Under the pieces are notes generated by a model. The model was not told where the DNA came from. It ran no database searches and saw only the letters and a program-made list of their open reading frames with translations. The translations under genes were made by a program, and so were the position numbers. From assembly GCA_902826815.1 (NCBI GenBank), contig CADEGF010000043.1, positions 1-64,000 on the forward strand: 64,000 nucleotides of DNA, given 5' to 3'. This document shows, piece by piece, positions 26,055 through 37,498 of this stretch (its first letter is position 1; the number at the start of each line of letters is the position of its first letter). This stretch comes from an uncultured Mycobacteriaceae bacterium. GTDB taxonomy: Bacteria; Actinomycetota; Actinomycetes; Mycobacteriales; Mycobacteriaceae.

Positions 26055-28024
26055 CCGAACCCGGGAGCTGGACACCGGATGACGACACTGTCTCCCGCGC
26101 CAACCTCACCCGCTTCATGGCATGGCTGGCCGAAACCGGCCGAGGCGATTTCGGCGGCGACTACCAGAAGCTGCTCGCGAAGTCCCTGGAGGACATCGCG
26201 TGGTTCTGGGATGCGGTGTGGCACTTCTTCGACATCCGTGCGACGACGCCCCCCGAGGCCGTGCTGGCCAGCCGCGAAATGCCAGGGGCGCAATGGTTTC
26301 CCGGCGCGACGCTGAACTACGCGGTCGAGGCGTTCCGGCACGAGACCGACGAATACCCGGCGCTGGTGGTGGCCGGCGAGGACGGTTCGACGGAGTGGTC
26401 GTGGGCGCGGTTGCGGCAGGAGACCGCGGCGTTCGCGAACTACCTGCGCAGGCTCGGCGTGCAGCCGGGGGACCGGGTCGTCGGATACCTGCCGAACATC
26501 GGCGAGGCCGTCGCCGCGTTCCTCGGTGCGGCAAGCGTCGGAGCGACGTGGGCAGTGTGCAACCCGGACCTTGCCGTCGACGGCGTTGTCGCGCGGCTCG
26601 GCCAGCTTGAGCCGACGGTGCTGGTGGCCAGCGACGGCTCGGTCTATGCGGGCAAGCGCCGTGACCGAAGCTCGGAGCTCGCCGAAATCCGTTCCAAGCT
26701 AACGACTTTGAAGGCGACCGTGGTTGTGCCCCGGCTGGGCAGCCATGCCTGCGGACGAGAGGAGCGCCATCAGAAAAACACAGACGACGTCACCCCGTGG
26801 TCGAAGGTGCTCGACCTGGACGCACCGCTTGAGATCACCCCTGTGCCGTTCGCCCATCCGCTGTGGGTGCTGTTCTCCTCCGGCACCACCGGAACACCGA
26901 AGGGCATCGTGCACGGCCACGGCGGGGTCGTGCTGGAACACGTCAAGTACCTCAGCCTGCACGCCGACCTCAAACCGGGTGAGCGTTTCTGCTGGTACTC
27001 CACGACCAGCTGGATGATGTGGAATCTGCTGGTCTCCGGACTGCTGGTCGGCGCGACGGTGGTGCTCTACGACGGCAGCCCGACCTATCCGCAGACCGAC
27101 GGCATGTGGAAGATCGTCGCAGACCACGACGTCGCCCTGTTCGGTGCGGGCGCAGGCTATTTCCTCGGCTGCGCCAAGGAAGAGTTACATCCGGGCGAGA
27201 AGTACCGCCTCGATTCGCTGCGTGGAATCGGGTCGACCGGTTCACCGCTACCCGCGTCGGGGTTCCGCTGGATCCAGGAGGGCATCGGGCGTCCTGTACC
27301 CGTCATGTCGATGAGCGGCGGCACCGACATGGTGACCGCCTTCATCGGCGGCTGCCCGCTCGTCGGAATCCGTGCCGGTGAGCTCAACGTGATCTGCCTC
27401 GGCGCCGACGTACAGGCGTGGACCGATGCGAACACCCCGGTGGTCGGTGAGGCGGGCGAACTCGTCATCACCCAGCCGATGCCGTCGATGCCGGTGTTCT
27501 TCTGGAACGACGCAGACGGCAGCCGCTACCGAAAGGCGTATTTCGACAAGTACCCTGGGATCTGGTGTCACGGCGACTGGATCACCATCACCGACCGGGA
27601 TTCGGTTGTCGTGCACGGCCGTTCGGATGCCACCCTGAACCGCCAGGGTGTCAGGATGGGCAGCGCCGAAATCTACAACGCGGTCGAGTCTCTTGCCGAG
27701 GTGGCCGACTGCCTGGTGGTCGGCGTCGAGAAGGACGACGGCGGGTACTGGATGCCGCTGTTCGTCCACCTCGCCGGAGACGCCGAATTGGACGACGAAC
27801 TTCGCGACAAGATCACCGTTGCCATCCGCAAGGGCGCATCGCCCCGCCACGTCCCCGACGACATCGTGGACGTGCCAGGCATTCCCCGCACCATGACCGG
27901 CAAGCGGCTGGAAATCCCGATCAAGCGAATCCTGTTGGGCGCCAAACCCGCCGATGTGGTATCGGCGAGTGCCGTCGACAAGCCCGACCTACTCGCTGTG
28001 TTCGCGGAGCACGCCCGGGCGTGA
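26051..28024 (+). CDS. Acetoacetyl-CoA synthetase (acetoacetate-CoA ligase)
   Basis: 657 aa, ATG 26051 within the preceding stop (ATGA). ANL-superfamily adenylating enzyme that activates acetoacetate to its CoA thioester through an acyl-AMP. Visible motifs: N-terminal ACAS_N region (WFWDAVWHFFDI, then PGATLNYAVEAF), the AMP-binding P-loop LFSSGTTGTPKGIVHGHGG, STTSWMMWNLLVSGL, GTDMVTAFIGG and GDWITITDRD, and the C-terminal hinge/lysine region RTMTGKRLEIPIKRIL. WYSTTSWMMWN and overall length of about 650 residues separate it from acetyl-CoA synthetase. It would feed ketone bodies or leucine-derived acetoacetate into acyl-CoA pools. Confidence 0.88.
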   Translation: MTEPGSWTPDDDTVSRANLTRFMAWLAETGRGDFGGDYQKLLAKSLEDIAWFWDAVWHFFDIRATTPPEAVLASREMPGAQWFPGATLNYAVEAFRHETDEYPALVVAGEDGSTEWSWARLRQETAAFANYLRRLGVQPGDRVVGYLPNIGEAVAAFLGAASVGATWAVCNPDLAVDGVVARLGQLEPTVLVASDGSVYAGKRRDRSSELAEIRSKLTTLKATVVVPRLGSHACGREERHQKNTDDVTPWSKVLDLDAPLEITPVPFAHPLWVLFSSGTTGTPKGIVHGHGGVVLEHVKYLSLHADLKPGERFCWYSTTSWMMWNLLVSGLLVGATVVLYDGSPTYPQTDGMWKIVADHDVALFGAGAGYFLGCAKEELHPGEKYRLDSLRGIGSTGSPLPASGFRWIQEGIGRPVPVMSMSGGTDMVTAFIGGCPLVGIRAGELNVICLGADVQAWTDANTPVVGEAGELVITQPMPSMPVFFWNDADGSRYRKAYFDKYPGIWCHGDWITITDRDSVVVHGRSDATLNRQGVRMGSAEIYNAVESLAEVADCLVVGVEKDDGGYWMPLFVHLAGDAELDDELRDKITVAIRKGASPRHVPDDIVDVPGIPRTMTGKRLEIPIKRILLGAKPADVVSASAVDKPDLLAVFAEHARA

Positions 28025-29892
28025 GCGTCGACGCGGGAGAAGGGAACGCAGGCGGCTTCCCACGCATCGTCGCGATGCTGCCCACCCGTTCCAGCCGAGA
28101 CCCGAAGGCGAAGAGCGGCACCGAGAACAGCGCCGCAGGCCTGCTGCTGCTGGCGACGGTCATCGCGATCCTGTGGGCGAATTCGCCGTGGTCCGACAGC
28201 TATTGGACGCTGCTGGACACCCACGTCGGGTTCAGCTTCGGCGATACGCACTTCGAGCTGACGGTCAAACACCTCATCAACGACGGCTTGATGACGTTCT
28301 TCTTCTTCGTCGTCGGCCTCGAGGTGATGGCGGAGTTCACGATCGGCGAGCTGACCGACAGGGCACGGGCGGCGGTTCCCGTGCTCGCGGCGATTGCCGG
28401 CCTCGCGGTGCCTGCGCTGATCTTCCTGCTGATCAATTCGTCGGGAGAGAACGCGAGTGCATGGGGGGTGGTGATATCGACCGACACCGCGTTCCTGATC
28501 GGCGCGCTGGCGATCATCAACCCCAAATTCCCTGCGCGGCTGCGGCTTTTTCTGCTGACGCTGGCTGTCGTCGACGACGTCGGCGCGCTGGCCGTGATCG
28601 CGTTGTTCTACTCCGACAACATCAGAATCGGACCGCTGGTCGTGGCAGCGCTGCTGATCGTGGCGATCGCGTTGGTGCGCTACCTGCCTGCCGGCCGCGG
28701 ATTCGCCTATGCCGTGATCGGCTTCGGGCTGTGGGTGGCGCTGTATCTGGGCGGCGTCCATCCGACGCTTGCCGGTGTCGCGATCGCGCTGCTGATTCCG
28801 GTGTTCACCCCGGAGCGCAGGCAGGTCGAGGAGACGGTCGACCTGATCCGCGCATTCCGGCAGTCGCCGAACTCCGAATACGCCCGCGCAGCGAGTCGTG
28901 GCCTGCGGGACTCGATTTCGATCAACGAGCGGCTGCAGACGCAGTTCGGCCCCTATGTGTCCTTCCTCGTCCTTCCGCTGTTCGCGTTGGTCAACGCTGG
29001 GGTGAGGCTCACCGCCGAGACGATGTCGGCGGCGATGCGGTCGCCGTTGACGTGGGGGATCGTCGGCGGCCTCGTGCTCGGCAAGCTGATCGGCATCACC
29101 GCGGCGACATGGCTTGTCCAGCGGCTCGGCTGGGGTGAGCTCGGTCCCGGCCTGACGCTGCGTCGGATCGCTGGCGGCGCGGCGCTGTCCGGAATCGGCT
29201 TCACCATCTCGCTTTTCATCATCGACATCGCGATCGACGATCCGCTGCACCAGGACGAGGCGCGCGTCGGCGTACTGCTCGCGTCGCTGCTGGCCTTCCT
29301 GCTCGGCTGCGCCATCTTCCGGATCACCGACTGGATCAGCCCGCCGGAGGCGGTCGGGATGAAACTGGTCCGGCCCGTCGACCCCGAGCGCGACCACATC
29401 CGCGGCGGGCCCGACGCAACGTTGACACTGGTCGAGTACGGCGATTTCGAGTGCCCGTTCTGCAGTCGCGCGACGGGGTCCATCGACCAGGTGCGCGAGC
29501 ACTTCGGCGACGAACTGCGTTACGTGTGGCGACACCTACCGCTCGAGCGGGCCCACCCGCGTGCATTCGACGCGGCAAGGGCGAGCGAGGCGGCGGCACT
29601 GCAGGGAAAGTTCTGGGAGATGGCGAGGGCGATGTTCGCCCATCCCGACGACCTGGAGTGGTCCGATATGTACCGCTACGCCGTCAACGCAGGCTGCGAT
29701 ATCGAGCTGTTCGACAAGGACGTCCGCGTACATGCGTCGAAGGTGCTGCACCGCGTGCAGGACGACGCGCAGGACGCCGAGGTGATGGACCTCAACTCGA
29801 CGCCGACGTTCTTCGTCAACGGCACGCGGCACAAGGGGCCGTGGGATGCCGCCAATTTGATCCGCGCGCTCGAAGAGTCTCGACCCCGATAA
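28021..29892 (+). CDS. nhaA: NhaA-type Na+/H+ antiporter fused to a DsbA-like thioredoxin domain
   Basis: 623 aa, GTG 28021 overlapping the previous stop (GTGA). Residues about 30-440 are NhaA: FFFFVVGLEVMAEFTIGEL, STDTAFLIGALAIINPKFP, the double-Asp LTLAVVDDVGALAVIALF that carries ions, and GIGFTISLFIIDIAI. From about residue 455 a DsbA/thioredoxin-like domain follows (LVEYGDFECPFCSRATGSID, with C478-P-F-C481, and STPTFFVNGTRHKG with the cis-Pro). This fusion occurs in several actinobacteria. It suggests redox control or docking of the antiporter, or membrane tethering of a dithiol oxidoreductase on the outer face. Third gene of the GH76 - acetoacetyl-CoA ligase operon. Confidence 0.88.
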   Translation: MSVDAGEGNAGGFPRIVAMLPTRSSRDPKAKSGTENSAAGLLLLATVIAILWANSPWSDSYWTLLDTHVGFSFGDTHFELTVKHLINDGLMTFFFFVVGLEVMAEFTIGELTDRARAAVPVLAAIAGLAVPALIFLLINSSGENASAWGVVISTDTAFLIGALAIINPKFPARLRLFLLTLAVVDDVGALAVIALFYSDNIRIGPLVVAALLIVAIALVRYLPAGRGFAYAVIGFGLWVALYLGGVHPTLAGVAIALLIPVFTPERRQVEETVDLIRAFRQSPNSEYARAASRGLRDSISINERLQTQFGPYVSFLVLPLFALVNAGVRLTAETMSAAMRSPLTWGIVGGLVLGKLIGITAATWLVQRLGWGELGPGLTLRRIAGGAALSGIGFTISLFIIDIAIDDPLHQDEARVGVLLASLLAFLLGCAIFRITDWISPPEAVGMKLVRPVDPERDHIRGGPDATLTLVEYGDFECPFCSRATGSIDQVREHFGDELRYVWRHLPLERAHPRAFDAARASEAAALQGKFWEMARAMFAHPDDLEWSDMYRYAVNAGCDIELFDKDVRVHASKVLHRVQDDAQDAEVMDLNSTPTFFVNGTRHKGPWDAANLIRALEESRPR

Positions 29893-29896
29893 CTGA

Positions 29897-30859
29897 CTAA
29901 CTCCACAGTGTGACATGCACTTTGGGCCGAAACCGGGTCACGCCGACACCGGTGCCCTTGAGCATCGCCTGGGTGCAGCGCGGGGTGGTGATAAATCCCA
30001 CCAGCTCCGAGACGGCGGGCTGGCGAGCCGACGGCGCCAGGGACGTCGCGCACCATTCGGCCGAAGCGGCAAGCCCCGGCCCCTTCACCTGTATCACGCG
30101 TTTGGCTGCCAGGTCCTTGCCGACCGCGAAGCCGATCGCCAACGTGACCCCGCCGATGCGCTGCACCTCCTCGAGTGCGGCGGCATCGCTTTGGAAGATC
30201 CGCTGTTGCGACTCCGGGATCGCCAGTTTCCTTAGTAGTGCTGCGATCTCACCGTCGGTGTTTCCCGCCGACGGCCCCAGCATCCACTGCTGTTCGCTCA
30301 ACAGCGCAGTGGTGGGCGGACGGGTCGCGAGCGGACTGCCGGGGGCGGCAATGGTCAGAATCTGATATTTCAGGAAGGGCCGGACGAACACCGAACCGTT
30401 GGATGTGGCGTCGTCCGCCCTCGGCCCGAGCGCGATATCGACCGCGCGGGAGCTGATCAGCTCGTGGAATCGGCTGGTGGGATGCACGGACAGCTCCACC
30501 GAAAGGTCATTGGCCCGCGACGAGAACAGCTCGATCAGGCCAGGGGCGGCGTGCTCGGCAAACGCACTCGACGCCGCGATGCGCAACAGCCGCCTGCCGT
30601 GTGCGGCCTCGGTCACCTCGATAGCTGTCTGCTGCTGCAGGCCGAGGATCTCGACCGCCCTGCTCGCGAGACGCAGGCCGCCTGGCGTGAACGCCAGCCC
30701 GGCCCCGGTCTTGGCGAAGAGCGGGTCGTCGAGCTCCTTGCGCAACTGCGCGACGTGCATCGAGATACCAGCATCCGACATGCCGAGTTCCGCCGCTGCG
30801 GCGTGCACGGAGCCCAGCCGTACCACGGCCGAAAAGGCCCGAAGCTGAGCAGGTGTCAC
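29897..30859 (-). CDS. LysR-type regulator adjacent to the CO dehydrogenase cluster (Rv0377-like)
   Basis: 320 aa, GTG 30859 (reading as MTPAQLRAFSAVVRLGSVHA). N-terminal winged HTH (AAAELGMSDAGISMHVAQLR, KELDDPLFAKTG) and a two-lobed effector domain (LRIAASSAFAEHAAPGLIEL; SSRAVDIALGPRADD). Divergent from the XdhC gene with only 23 bp between start codons. By position it is the probable regulator of the cox operon, as in M. tuberculosis where Rv0377 flanks Rv0376c-Rv0368c. A palindrome with the T-N11-A feature of LysR boxes lies before coxM. Its stop is 4 bp after the convergent nhaA stop. Inducer unknown. Confidence 0.85.
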   Translation of the reverse strand: MTPAQLRAFSAVVRLGSVHAAAAELGMSDAGISMHVAQLRKELDDPLFAKTGAGLAFTPGGLRLASRAVEILGLQQQTAIEVTEAAHGRRLLRIAASSAFAEHAAPGLIELFSSRANDLSVELSVHPTSRFHELISSRAVDIALGPRADDATSNGSVFVRPFLKYQILTIAAPGSPLATRPPTTALLSEQQWMLGPSAGNTDGEIAALLRKLAIPESQQRIFQSDAAALEEVQRIGGVTLAIGFAVGKDLAAKRVIQVKGPGLAASAEWCATSLAPSARQPAVSELVGFITTPRCTQAMLKGTGVGVTRFRPKVHVTLWS

Positions 30860-30882
30860 GAATTGAGCCTACGTTGGCATGT

Positions 30883-32034
30883 GTGCGTGAGGTGTTGACC
30901 GAGCTGCTGGCTATCTGGGAAGCGGGTGAAACCGCAGGTGTCGGCACTGTCGTTCGCACCTTTCGGTCAGCCCCGCGACCCGCGGGAGCGTCGATGGTGG
31001 TGGCGCCGGACGGCCAGGTGAGCGGGTCGGTGTCGGGCGGCTGCGTCGAAGGTGCGGTTTATGAGCTCGCCAATGACGTTGTGCGCGACGGACGGCCCCG
31101 GCTCGAGCGTTACGGCATCAGCGATGACGACGCGTTCTCGGTCGGACTCACCTGCGGCGGAATCCTCGATGTCTTCGTCGAGCGGGTATCGCGCACCACA
31201 TTTCCCGAGCTGAGTGCCGTCGCCGAGGACATCGCCGGGCACCGCCCGGTCGCGGTCGCGACGGTGATCTCCCACATCGATCCCGAGTGGGTGGGTCGCA
31301 GACTCGTCGTCGGGCCGGACGCGACGCACGGGTCGCTGGGCTCCGCGCGTGCCGACGCCGCCGTCGCCGACGACGCGGCTGGCCTGCTGGCGGCGGGCCG
31401 AAGCGAGGTGCTCACCTACGGGCCGGACGGTCAACGGCGCGGTGCGGGCATGGAGGTGTTCGTGGCCGGCTACGCGCCTCGGCCACGGATGCTCGTGTTT
31501 GGTGCGATCGACTTCGCCGCCGCGGTGGCGCGCCAGGGCTCGCTGCTCGGCTACCGGGTCACCGTGTGCGACGCGCGCTCGGTGTTCGCAACGCAGGCCC
31601 GGTTCCCGACCGCAGACGAGGTCGTCGTCGAATGGCCCAACCGCTACCTTGCGGCGCTGCACGAGGCAGGCGAGATCGATAGCCGCACGGTAATCTGCGT
31701 GCTTACCCACGACCCGAAGTTCGACGTGCCACTCCTCGAGGTCGCCCTGCGGTTGCCCAGCATCGGCTACGTCGGCGCGATGGGTTCGCGGCGCACCCAT
31801 GACGACCGGATGGCACGCCTTCGCGAGGCAGGCCTGACGGACCTCGAACTGGCCCGGCTGCACAGCCCCATCGGGCTCGACCTGGGCGCGCGCACCCCGG
31901 AGGAAACCGCAGTGTCGATCGCCGCTGAGATCATTGCGCGCCGGTGGGGCGGTCACGGCCGACCGCTGACCGTGACGGACGGCCGCATCCACCACGAACA
32001 CAGCCAGTTAAGCGATCGCTTAACTCGATATTGA
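30883..32034 (+). CDS. XdhC/CoxI-family Mo-enzyme maturation protein (Rv0376c-like)
   Basis: 383 aa. I prefer GTG 30883 (reading VREVLTELLAIWEAGETAGV), since family members start at this point; GTG 30853 in the same frame would overlap the divergent LysR gene. XdhC_CoxI domain: TFRSAPRPAGASMVV, SGSVSGGCVEGAVYE, GLTCGGILDVFVE. The C-terminal Rossmann-like domain reads FGAIDFAAAVARQGSLLGY and GYVGAMGSRRTHDDR. Such proteins bind the Mo cofactor and help insert and sulfurate it in xanthine dehydrogenase-type enzymes. First gene before coxMSL. The last codons contain a perfect 20-bp palindrome. Confidence 0.85.
   Translation: MREVLTELLAIWEAGETAGVGTVVRTFRSAPRPAGASMVVAPDGQVSGSVSGGCVEGAVYELANDVVRDGRPRLERYGISDDDAFSVGLTCGGILDVFVERVSRTTFPELSAVAEDIAGHRPVAVATVISHIDPEWVGRRLVVGPDATHGSLGSARADAAVADDAAGLLAAGRSEVLTYGPDGQRRGAGMEVFVAGYAPRPRMLVFGAIDFAAAVARQGSLLGYRVTVCDARSVFATQARFPTADEVVVEWPNRYLAALHEAGEIDSRTVICVLTHDPKFDVPLLEVALRLPSIGYVGAMGSRRTHDDRMARLREAGLTDLELARLHSPIGLDLGARTPEETAVSIAAEIIARRWGGHGRPLTVTDGRIHHEHSQLSDRLTRY
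32006..32025. promoter_or_regulatory. Perfect 20-bp palindrome upstream of coxM
   Basis: AGTTAAGCGATCGCTTAACT is a perfect palindrome without spacer, embedded in the last codons of the XdhC gene and ending 67 bp before the coxM ATG. Its core TTAAGCGATCGCTTAA contains the T-N11-A pattern typical of LysR boxes. A TTGACG -35-like element begins 5 bp downstream, the position expected for an activator site. Confidence 0.6.
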
Positions 32035-32059
32035 CGGGTCCGGCAGACCGGCCGACACT
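32031..32059 (+). promoter_or_regulatory. Candidate promoter for coxMSL
   Basis: TTGACG (32031-32036), 17 nt, GACACT (32054-32059). The -35 is good, the -10 partial. Lies in the 58-bp gap between the XdhC gene and coxM, right after the palindrome. Would yield a leader of about 27 nt before coxM with GTGAGG as a possible ribosome site. Confidence 0.4.
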
Positions 32060-32092
32060 GAGCGTACAGCCCAACGATGTGAGGTCGGTCAC

Positions 32093-32974
32093 ATGCAGGT
32101 ACCAGGACCTTTCGAGTACGAACGCGCAACGAGCGTGGACCACGCAGTCGGACTTCTCGACCGGCTCGGCGACGGCGCACTGATCGTCGCGGGCGGCCAC
32201 AGCCTGTTGCCGATGATGAAGCTGCGCATCGCCAACCCGGAATACCTTGTCGACATCAACGACCTCGCTGGCGAGCTGGGTTATATCGCCGTAGACGGGG
32301 GAGCCGAGCCCACCTCGGTCCGGATCGGGGCGATGGCGCGGCACCGGCAGGTGCTCGCGAGCGATGAGCTGGCGGCGGTGTGCCCGATTTTCCGCGACGC
32401 AGAACGGGTGATCGCCGACCCGGTTGTCCGCAACCGCGGCACTATCGGCGGATCCCTGTGCCAGGCCGATCCCGCCGAGGACCTGACAACAGTGAACACC
32501 GTGTTGAACGCGGTCTGCGTGGTCCGAGGGCCGTCGGGTAAGCGGGATATCCCCATCGACGACTTCCTAGAAGGCCCCTACGAGACATCACTGGCGTCCA
32601 ACGAGATGCTCGTCGAAGTGCGGATCCCGCTGCGGCACAGGTCGTCGAGCGCGTACGCCAAAGTCGAACGCCGGGTGGGGGACTGGGCGGTTGCCGCGGC
32701 CGGCGCAGCGGTGACGCTCGACGACAGCGGGTCGATCGCTGCAGCCCGGGTCGGGCTCACGGCCGTGAACGCCGACCCGGGTGAACTCGCCGCGGTGTCC
32801 GATGTGCTGGTCGGCGAGGCGCCCACCGAGGAGGTCTTCGCCGAGGCAGGCAGGCGGGCCGCGGCGGCCTGCGAGCCCGTCACAGATATGAGAGGCAGCG
32901 CCGAATACAAGAAGCATCTCGCAGGCGAACTCACCGTCCGAACGCTGCGCACCGCGGTCGAAAGGAGCGCCTGA
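32093..32974 (+). CDS. coxM: Aerobic CO dehydrogenase, medium (FAD) subunit
   Basis: 293 aa, ATG 32093. FAD domain motifs: IVAGGHSLLPMMKLR (AGGHS loop, about residue 35) and RNRGTIGGSLCQADPAED (TIGGS loop, about 115). The C-terminal flavoprotein domain reads AYAKVERRVGDWAVAAAGAA. CoxM accepts electrons from the [2Fe-2S] clusters of CoxS and passes them on toward the quinone pool. It is part of the heterohexameric (CoxLMS)2 enzyme that oxidises CO to CO2, including atmospheric CO in mycobacteria. coxS starts 2 bp after its stop, so the two are tightly coupled. Confidence 0.93.
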   Translation: MQVPGPFEYERATSVDHAVGLLDRLGDGALIVAGGHSLLPMMKLRIANPEYLVDINDLAGELGYIAVDGGAEPTSVRIGAMARHRQVLASDELAAVCPIFRDAERVIADPVVRNRGTIGGSLCQADPAEDLTTVNTVLNAVCVVRGPSGKRDIPIDDFLEGPYETSLASNEMLVEVRIPLRHRSSSAYAKVERRVGDWAVAAAGAAVTLDDSGSIAAARVGLTAVNADPGELAAVSDVLVGEAPTEEVFAEAGRRAAAACEPVTDMRGSAEYKKHLAGELTVRTLRTAVERSA

Positions 32975-32976
32975 CC

Positions 32977-35861
<2,885 letters not shown>

Positions 35862-35873
35862 CGAAGGCGCCTG

Positions 35874-36608
35874 ATGCGTACAGCGATGAGGATGGACGAA
35901 CGGGCGCAGCAGTTGCGGCGCACGAGGACGCCGTTCGTTCATGCGACGGTGGTCCGTGCCGCACCGCCGACGTCCGCGCACGCGGGCGACGAAGCGATCC
36001 TGTTGTCCGACGGCACGATCGAGGGTTTCGTCGGCGGGCACTGCGCACAGAACTCGGTGCGCAAGGCCGCCATGGGCGCCCTGCAGACCAATGAGAGCGT
36101 GCTGCTGCGGGTGCTGCCCGACGGCGATGTACATTTCCCGGAGGCGCCCGGCGCGTGCGTCGTCGTCAATCCATGTCTCTCCGGCGGTGCGATGGAGATC
36201 TTCCTCGTGCCTGAGGTGCCTGCGCCACTGGTCCGGGTTTTCGGTGCCACGCCGATCGCGGCATCGTTGGTGGAGCTATGCGCCGCAATGGGGTACGACG
36301 CACGTAGCGGCGACGCCGACGATCTCGTCGGCACGACGGCGGTGGTGATCGCGAGCCTCGGTGGGCCAGAGGCCGAGACGATCCGTGCGGCGCTCGACGC
36401 GGACGTCGGGTACATCGGGCTGGTGGCCAGTCGGGTTCGCGGCACGTCGATTCTGAGTGGGCTCGACATGACCGAAACGGAGCGTGCGAGGGTGCACACA
36501 CCAGTCGGGCTGTCGATCGGTGCGAAGACACCGGCCGAGATCGCGGTGTCCATCGTGGCCGAGGTGATCAAGGCGATCCGGGTCGACAGGCTGGGAACCA
36601 GCACGTGA
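35874..36608 (+). CDS. Short XdhC/CoxI-like maturation protein (Rv0372c-like)
   Basis: 244 aa, ATG 35874 with GAAGG 6 nt upstream; in-frame ATGs at 35886 and 35892 are possible. XdhC_CoxI-type N-terminal part (TPFVHATVVRAAPPTSAHAG; SDGTIEGFVGGHCAQNSVRK) and XdhC Rossmann part (VRVFGATPIAASLVELCAAM; DVGYIGLVASRVRGTSIL). Likely the CoxF/CoxI-type chaperone that delivers or modifies the Mo-Cu site of CoxL. The fact that the cluster holds two XdhC paralogues of different length suggests separate duties. Overlaps the next gene (GTGA). Confidence 0.82.
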   Translation: MRTAMRMDERAQQLRRTRTPFVHATVVRAAPPTSAHAGDEAILLSDGTIEGFVGGHCAQNSVRKAAMGALQTNESVLLRVLPDGDVHFPEAPGACVVVNPCLSGGAMEIFLVPEVPAPLVRVFGATPIAASLVELCAAMGYDARSGDADDLVGTTAVVIASLGGPEAETIRAALDADVGYIGLVASRVRGTSILSGLDMTETERARVHTPVGLSIGAKTPAEIAVSIVAEVIKAIRVDRLGTST

Positions 36609-37486
36609 CCACGTTCGCCGATATCGACGAGGTGATCACCCGCTTCGATGCCGAGGACTACCTGCTCGACCTCGGCACGGCGTCGGCGATCTATCTGGCT
36701 GCCACCCTGGGCCGTCCGTTGTTGCTCGAGGGCGAGCCAGGAGTGGGAAAGACGACCGCTGCGAAAACGCTTGCCGCCGTGACCGATGCCCCGCTGATCC
36801 GGCTACAGTGCCACGAGGGCCTGACCGCCGCCGAGGCGTTGTACGACTGGAACTATCAACGACAGCTGCTGTCCATCCGGCTGGCCGAGGCCAAGGGCAG
36901 CGGCCTCGAGGAGTCCGATCTGTACACCGAGGACTACCTGGTCGACCGGCCCATCCTGCAGTGCGTCCGCTACCGCGGGCCAGGCGCGCCGGTGCTGCTG
37001 ATCGACGAGATCGACCGTGCCGACGACGAATTCGAGGCGCTACTGCTGGAGTTTCTCGGTGAGGCGTCGGTGACCGTTCCCGAACTCGGCACGTTCGTTG
37101 CCGAGCGGCCGCCGATCGCGGTGCTGACGTCCAACCGCAGCCGCGACCTGCACGACGCTCTACGTCGGCGTTGCCTATATCACTGGATCGACTATCCGGA
37201 GCCTGCGCGAGCGGTAGCGATCGTGAGGCGCACGGTGCCGGGTGCCGACCGTTCACTGGTCGAGCACGCTGCTCAGTTCATCGCCTACACAAGGGATCTC
37301 GATCTGGACAAGCCACCAGGAGTGGCGGAGACGATCGACTGGGTGACTGCCCTTGTGACGCTCGGGGTGGCAGACCTCGTCGAAGCGAAAGCCGAGCGCG
37401 GCCTGACCGCTCTCGCCGCACTGGCGAAGACTCCCGACGACTACTCCCTGATCGGCGACGCATTCGCCGAATACAGCCCGCAATGA
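36605..37486 (+). CDS. coxD: MoxR-type AAA+ ATPase, CoxD
   Basis: 293 aa, GTG 36605 in the previous stop. AAA+ ATPase: Walker [20 protein letters not shown] (about residue 40), Walker B APVLLIDEIDRADDEFEALL, sensor 1 IAVLTSNRSRDLHDALRRR with the arginine finger region, and the C-terminal lid. In Oligotropha CoxD is a chaperone for building the CuSMoO2 cluster and partners with the VWA protein CoxE, encoded two genes downstream. Compared with M. tuberculosis, which I recall as having a MobA/MocA-like gene (Rv0371c) between Rv0372c and this ATPase, that gene is missing here. Confidence 0.9.
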   Translation: MTTFADIDEVITRFDAEDYLLDLGTASAIYLAATLGRPLLLEGEPGVGKTTAAKTLAAVTDAPLIRLQCHEGLTAAEALYDWNYQRQLLSIRLAEAKGSGLEESDLYTEDYLVDRPILQCVRYRGPGAPVLLIDEIDRADDEFEALLLEFLGEASVTVPELGTFVAERPPIAVLTSNRSRDLHDALRRRCLYHWIDYPEPARAVAIVRRTVPGADRSLVEHAAQFIAYTRDLDLDKPPGVAETIDWVTALVTLGVADLVEAKAERGLTALAALAKTPDDYSLIGDAFAEYSPQ

Positions 37487-37498
37487 GAGGACCGCTCA

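Noticed and set aside
27673..29535. 620-codon open frame antisense to the NhaA-DsbA gene
   Set aside because: Low-complexity Arg/Gln/His composition; produced by third-position GC bias opposite a real gene.
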